A DNA stretch of 64,000 nucleotides from Lepidurus packardi. Lineage: Eukaryota; Arthropoda; Branchiopoda; Notostraca; Triopsidae. Made by a program: the position numbers and the translations under genes. The DNA lies in the NCBI GenBank assembly GCA_023053545.1, contig JAKZAN010000006.1, positions 1,493,001-1,557,000 on the forward strand. The letters are read 5' to 3'. The notes beneath the pieces were generated by a model. The model was not told where the DNA came from and searched no databases. It was given only the letters and a program-made list of their open reading frames with translations. Shown in pieces: positions 59,901 to 64,000 of this stretch (the stretch's first letter is position 1; the number at the start of each line of letters is the position of its first letter).

Positions 59901-62900
59901 GATTATCAAAGCGAAAAAATAACTGATTAAATACACTGATCAGGCTCCTCTGTTAGACATTTGTTCGTCGTGTATCCGTGAACGTGCGGTGTTTTTTTCA
60001 GAGTGAATAATTATAGATCAATGTCGGTTGAATGGTAGAAAAAAGTTTTCACAAGGCTAGCCACGTTTTTCGTCTTATTTGACTGAGGCAGTGAAGGAAA
60101 GCTAGCACCGGCAGACAAGAGAACTTTGGGCATTCTGCCAAGCACGATTTCTACATGAATAAACTTTGCATTGAACGCTATATGTGAAAAGAATTACACA
60201 CACGTTAACTTGCTAACGCTTCAAGCACCCTACAACCCAAAAATGTTGCATAATTCGCGCTTTAAGTAGGTGATAGTGATGAGTACTGACCTGTGGTAAA
60301 CTTTTACAACGTACCAAAAGCAAGCAGGGGGTAGATTATTTACCGCAAGGTTTACTTCAGAAAGGGTCCGATGCGAGCCAAAAGCGCCTTTAGGAATCTA
60401 CGGCCTTTCTCATACCTTCCGTTGGCCTACTTCTATCTGTTTACTCAATGTGCAATTTCTGTTCAGGCTCCTGGGAAAAGCATCGTATTGTTGTGTAGAC
60501 ATGGAATTTCTAATATAGTTGTTATTGGTTAGCTCTTTCTTGTCCTGATCCTAGTATAATGAACTTGCGAGGGAAATCCAAACGGGATTTGTTTGGACAT
60601 CCTGCTATTAAATATGCCAGTAAAAAAGAAAAACTTGACTCACAAGCTTCCGATCAAACTAAAAGTAAACTGTCTTCCCAGTCTTTTCATTCAATATTGC
60701 GAAAAAATAGGGTCAGCGGTTTTTTGTAATGGATTTTTTTTTCATTTTATTTGTCAAAGATAAAAGCCGTGCACTGCTTTCAGTTTGCTTATTTCTAGCT
60801 AAGACTGACGAGATGAATATTTGCTCTAATCGTGGCTTCAGTACTTATTTATTTTTTAAACTCACAAGTTCTTGTATGCCACAGGGCATGCATTTGAATA
60901 CACTTGCCTTCTGTCTAGCTCTTTCGGTCGGAGCTGTCGGGGTTTAGATTTATTTTGGGTTATTATGGGATTTATTTACTTCCTCTGCAGACAATAAGTA
61001 ATTGGACCGGGTTAGGTTTTTTAGGTAGGAGCTCGAAACGGCAAGCCCACACAAGTGGTCTGGGCGAAAACAGGGTATATTGGAAAGTAAAAGCTATGCG
61101 TCAGGACCTTAATGTGATTATAGCGTTACGGCTGCACAGACTTTACAGATCTTGTGTTTCTTCGCGAACAGGAATTTTAATAGCGATGGTTGCAGGAAGA
61201 AACAGGTTTCTAGTTCGACGTTTTTCTTATTCTTGTTCCTTTACCCTTGTCCTGTAATCCCATATTACTGCCAAACTATGCGCATTAACTGCATTCAGAG
61301 CTGCCATGGACACATTATTGCGCAGTCGCCAGGGGATGAAAATTTTATTGAGGAAATTATTCTTATGAGCGATGATGACATGAGCTCATCAAGCTGAGAA
61401 GTTTCGAGACCGTGCCTTTGCTTCAAGGCTCTTGTTTATGCTTGGTGCAAAGAAGGCGAAAGGAAGAGGTGCCAAGGAATGTACCTGGCTTACATAGTCA
61501 ACATCCAGCGTTTACTCTCCAAGATGCTGGTGTGGCCATGCCGACCGAGAATGAGGCATTTACAGTATCTGAATACTCGTTTGTGTTTAACCCATGGCCT
61601 GTAGCTGTCTCAACCTACAAGGTTCCAAACCATGCACTTGAAGGTCGTTCCGAACACCTGTTCGCGCTTTTTAGTCCTGTAACTATTTTTCCTGTTTTCC
61701 TGTGAAATTCGGTACTTTTTGTTTTTTACCGTACATACGAGCAGTTTTTCATTCGAAGCAGCGATTCAGAAAAAGAGAAAGGTTTCAAGGTAATTCGCAT
61801 CGGAACCCCCTAATGTGGTGAAGTCATCTGCGGCATTTAGCCACACATGCATGAACGCCAAAATGGTCTCCCTTTTCTTTGCTTGTGTTGTCACTTTTAT
61901 TTTCTATGCTGGTAAACTGCAAGATAATGTTAGAAGCTGTTAGCTAACATTCGTGACGAACGTTTGAGCTTATCGCGCATCTTAGAAGGAAAACTAAAAA
62001 CGACCGACTGTCGAAAATGCAACAGACCTTGGGTATGGAGTAGTAGATGTAGGCGTTCGCTGTGCCGTTTGGCGCAGAGTTGTATGATACTTTCAACAAT
62101 TAACAATTAATTACAACTTGGGGCATGAGATCACCGTCATAAATGCTGACGACTTGGCTTCTGTATGCAGGAAGGCATGCATATGTTATAGCTGTCCATC
62201 CGTGGAACACTAATTTGCTCTAGCTAGCGTGAGTTTGAGCACGTACTCTAATGCTTCGTGAAAATAACTTTCCGCTTGGTTCATTCTAATTTACTTTTAG
62301 CGTACGGGATGTTTATCACTTGATAGGGGAAAAAATAAGTTTGGCGTGCTCATGCGTTGATGTTTTTGTTGGCCTCTGGCTAAGCCATGAATGGCTGCAT
62401 CCCTTTATGGTTACTACATACACTCCATCCCACATTCTTTGAATTGCAAAACAAGACTGCGTCATAGACCTGTGTGTTATACGATGAGAGCCTTCACATG
62501 CAAATGCAACGTTATTAATGACTTTGTTATTTTTCTCCCCGTTGTAGATGCGGTTGACGGTCAAACCACCAAAGATGGATTGCAAACAAAGCAGGTAAAA
62601 TAAAGCAGTGTAATTAAGTATATACATGAACATGACGACAGCCGTACGCCAATTTTTATGGTGGTACTGAACCCGTTTTTATCCATGTGTGAGTCCACTT
62701 CCGCCGGATTTGGGAAGTTGAAGCTGTGGGGCGGGGGGGGATGATGCAAATGTTTCATGGATGAGGACCTGTTAGTACACGAAACAGCAGGTCCGGGTTG
62801 CCAAAAGCCGCACATGAACCTTTACTTTTCAAAGCTTTTTGTCACATGCTTTACAACACAAAGGTATAATTAGCCTGCTTTCATTTTCTGGTTGCAGGAG

Positions 62901-64000
62901 AAAGGTTGGACCCCATTTCGATTGTTTCGGTTATCTAAAAGCAGTAAGCGGAGAGCGGTCGACGATTCCTTTGTGGTGGTATGTTTTGCTCTCTTTTATC
63001 AAGCGTCCTACTTAATTCGCATTCATGTGGCCATATAACGGTTTACAAGGGTAGGCATAAAACTAGGTCTGCAGTGTGTAAATTTGAAAGCCTTTTTAGC
63101 ACGACAATTTTCCCTATTTTACTTTATATAAAGGGAAAGGTGAGGTAGAGCTCTGGGATTACGTAAAAGACGCATAGGATGCTTCTTGAAGTGTATCTAG
63201 GTAGAAAAAGTCGTAAGGTCATGTGTAACCGTCCTTGTCATTTACCTTGGCCCGTGCGGTTCATTGAGGGCGCTTTCACTTTCTTCCAAAGTTGCTAGTC
63301 ACGAACTACTTTTTTTTAAATTCCTCTTGGTTCAGCAGCTGACTTCTAGTAATCAGTTATTTTACTTAATGAAAAAGCGCCATGCTTATCTTTAGTGGAG
63401 CTTAACGAATAATTAAAAATTCTTGTGAAAAAAGTGATCGATTAAGGCATCCTCTGTACTGCATATATGAAGACAATTCACTTTCAGCAAACTTTAAGTA
63501 ATTGTTTAAAGGATCAATTTTAGGTGGTTTTCTTCTGATGCTTAACCTGAAGACTCGAGTTCTGCAGACTATTAACTAATAAACCCTTTTCGCAATTAGG
63601 CACCAGAGCGCGTTGAAGTGCCCTTACGAGGCCATGATTTCACCGGATTGGGTTTCAATATTGCTGGCAACATGCGAGATGGCATTTACGTGAAAGATGT
63701 CCTAAATCGGGGCCCAGCTTCCGAATCCGGGCAAATTACGCCAGGTTTATTAATAAAAGAAAAAAAATCGGTATTAACCGTTCTTGATTTTTCTTAGGAG
63801 ATCGTATTGAGAGTGTGACGGTTTCTTTTCGACACATGGTGTTCGAGGACGCCTTGACTATCTTGAGCTATGCTTCACCATATGATGTCACTCTTATGCT
63901 AGAAAAAACACGGCTTCAGGGCAAATTGACGCCTCAGCGCAGAGCCACCAGTGCCGCTTCATTGACATCGCCAAATGTAGCCTTGTCCGCCAACTTGGGT
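56956..64000 (+). CDS. Single-pass membrane PDZ protein, 3' end outside the window
   Basis: Six in-phase exons: 56956-57139, 59530-59616, 62548-62594, 62898-62978, 63600-63744 and 63798 to the window edge. Residues 1-19 form a signal peptide (MELFIAWALISCLLVQVMG). A lumenal/extracellular part of only about 10 residues with one Cys follows, then a membrane helix (GAVLGTFFATLVTAAIIALI) and a WKYC...R stop-transfer. The cytoplasmic side has GFDNPCFDES and a basic stretch (RLFRLSKSSKRR). A PDZ domain then starts at RVEVPLRGHDF with the carboxylate loop GLGFNIAG and continues through GIYVKDVLNRGPAS and ITPGDRIESV. A Ser/Thr-rich region follows to the edge. PDZ domains bind C-terminal peptides, so a cortical or junctional scaffold is likely (inference). 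I do not recognise the exact family. Introns are longer here (up to 2.9 kb). Confidence 0.8.
60559..60664 (+). other. Possible alternative first coding exon of the PDZ gene
   Basis: An ATG-started frame of 35 codons plus one base (MNLRGKSKRDLFGHPAIKYA...) ends at a GTAAAC donor in phase 1, exactly the phase needed to join the exon at 62548. It has no signal peptide or membrane helix, so it would give a soluble PDZ isoform. It cannot be an internal exon via the AG at 60551-60554, because that reading stops at once. No transcript evidence is available. Confidence 0.4.

Noticed and set aside
61412..61705. 97-codon frame within a PDZ-gene intron
   Set aside because: No acceptor or donor in a compatible phase could be shown and no family resemblance.
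1..64000. CRISPR array, operon, prophage or other prokaryotic system
   Set aside because: Spliced animal genes throughout; no regular spacer-repeat pattern or prokaryotic gene layout.

Overview
Eukaryotic (animal) genomic DNA with multi-exon genes on both strands. Most introns are only about 45-70 bp with GT/AG ends, and intergenic spaces are short. The recognisable proteins (an APC protein with ARM repeats, 15- and 20-residue repeats and SAMP-like motifs; a five-dsRBD Staufen; a BMP5-8/60A-type ligand; ROMO1; PKI) match arthropod forms best. Compact introns plus a tandem paralogue array suggest a crustacean such as a water flea (Daphnia-like). The species is an inference, not a demonstrated fact.

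Layout. 1-4.7 kb: no supported gene. 4.7-8.1 kb: ERGIC3 (+) with ROMO1 nested antisense in its sixth intron, then MTERF3 (-) converging on ERGIC3 with 34 bp between stop codons. 8.8-11.6 kb: Staufen (-). 12.3-13.95 kb: cyclase-associated protein CAP (-). 15.1-16.8 kb: a BMP ligand (+). 17.1-18.4 kb: an unrecognised single-exon protein (-). 22.1-32.4 kb: APC (-), its 5'-most exon not found, with a TA-flanked inverted-repeat DNA element in one intron. 32.2-39.4 kb: a scrambled partial duplication holding broken copies of the ATPase inhibitor IF1, one APC exon and the AGMO 5' end, beside intact IF1. 38.8-50.3 kb: three alkylglycerol-monooxygenase-like (AGMO) genes in tandem (+) with the same exon plan. 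50.9-52.2 kb: a two-exon PKA inhibitor (-). 56.9 kb to the right edge: a gene for a membrane-anchored PDZ protein (+), cut by the window.

No shared pathway is evident. Several neighbours have linked themes: ERGIC3 in ER-Golgi traffic; ROMO1, MTERF3 and IF1 in mitochondria; Staufen in mRNA transport; APC and BMP in developmental signalling; CAP in actin turnover; AGMO in ether-lipid breakdown. All exon boundaries were read by eye from splice motifs, reading phase and family similarity, without transcript evidence. The strongest unusual signal is the rearranged block at 32.2-39.4 kb: four segments, three of them inverted, with near-blunt junctions and very little divergence, so it looks young.
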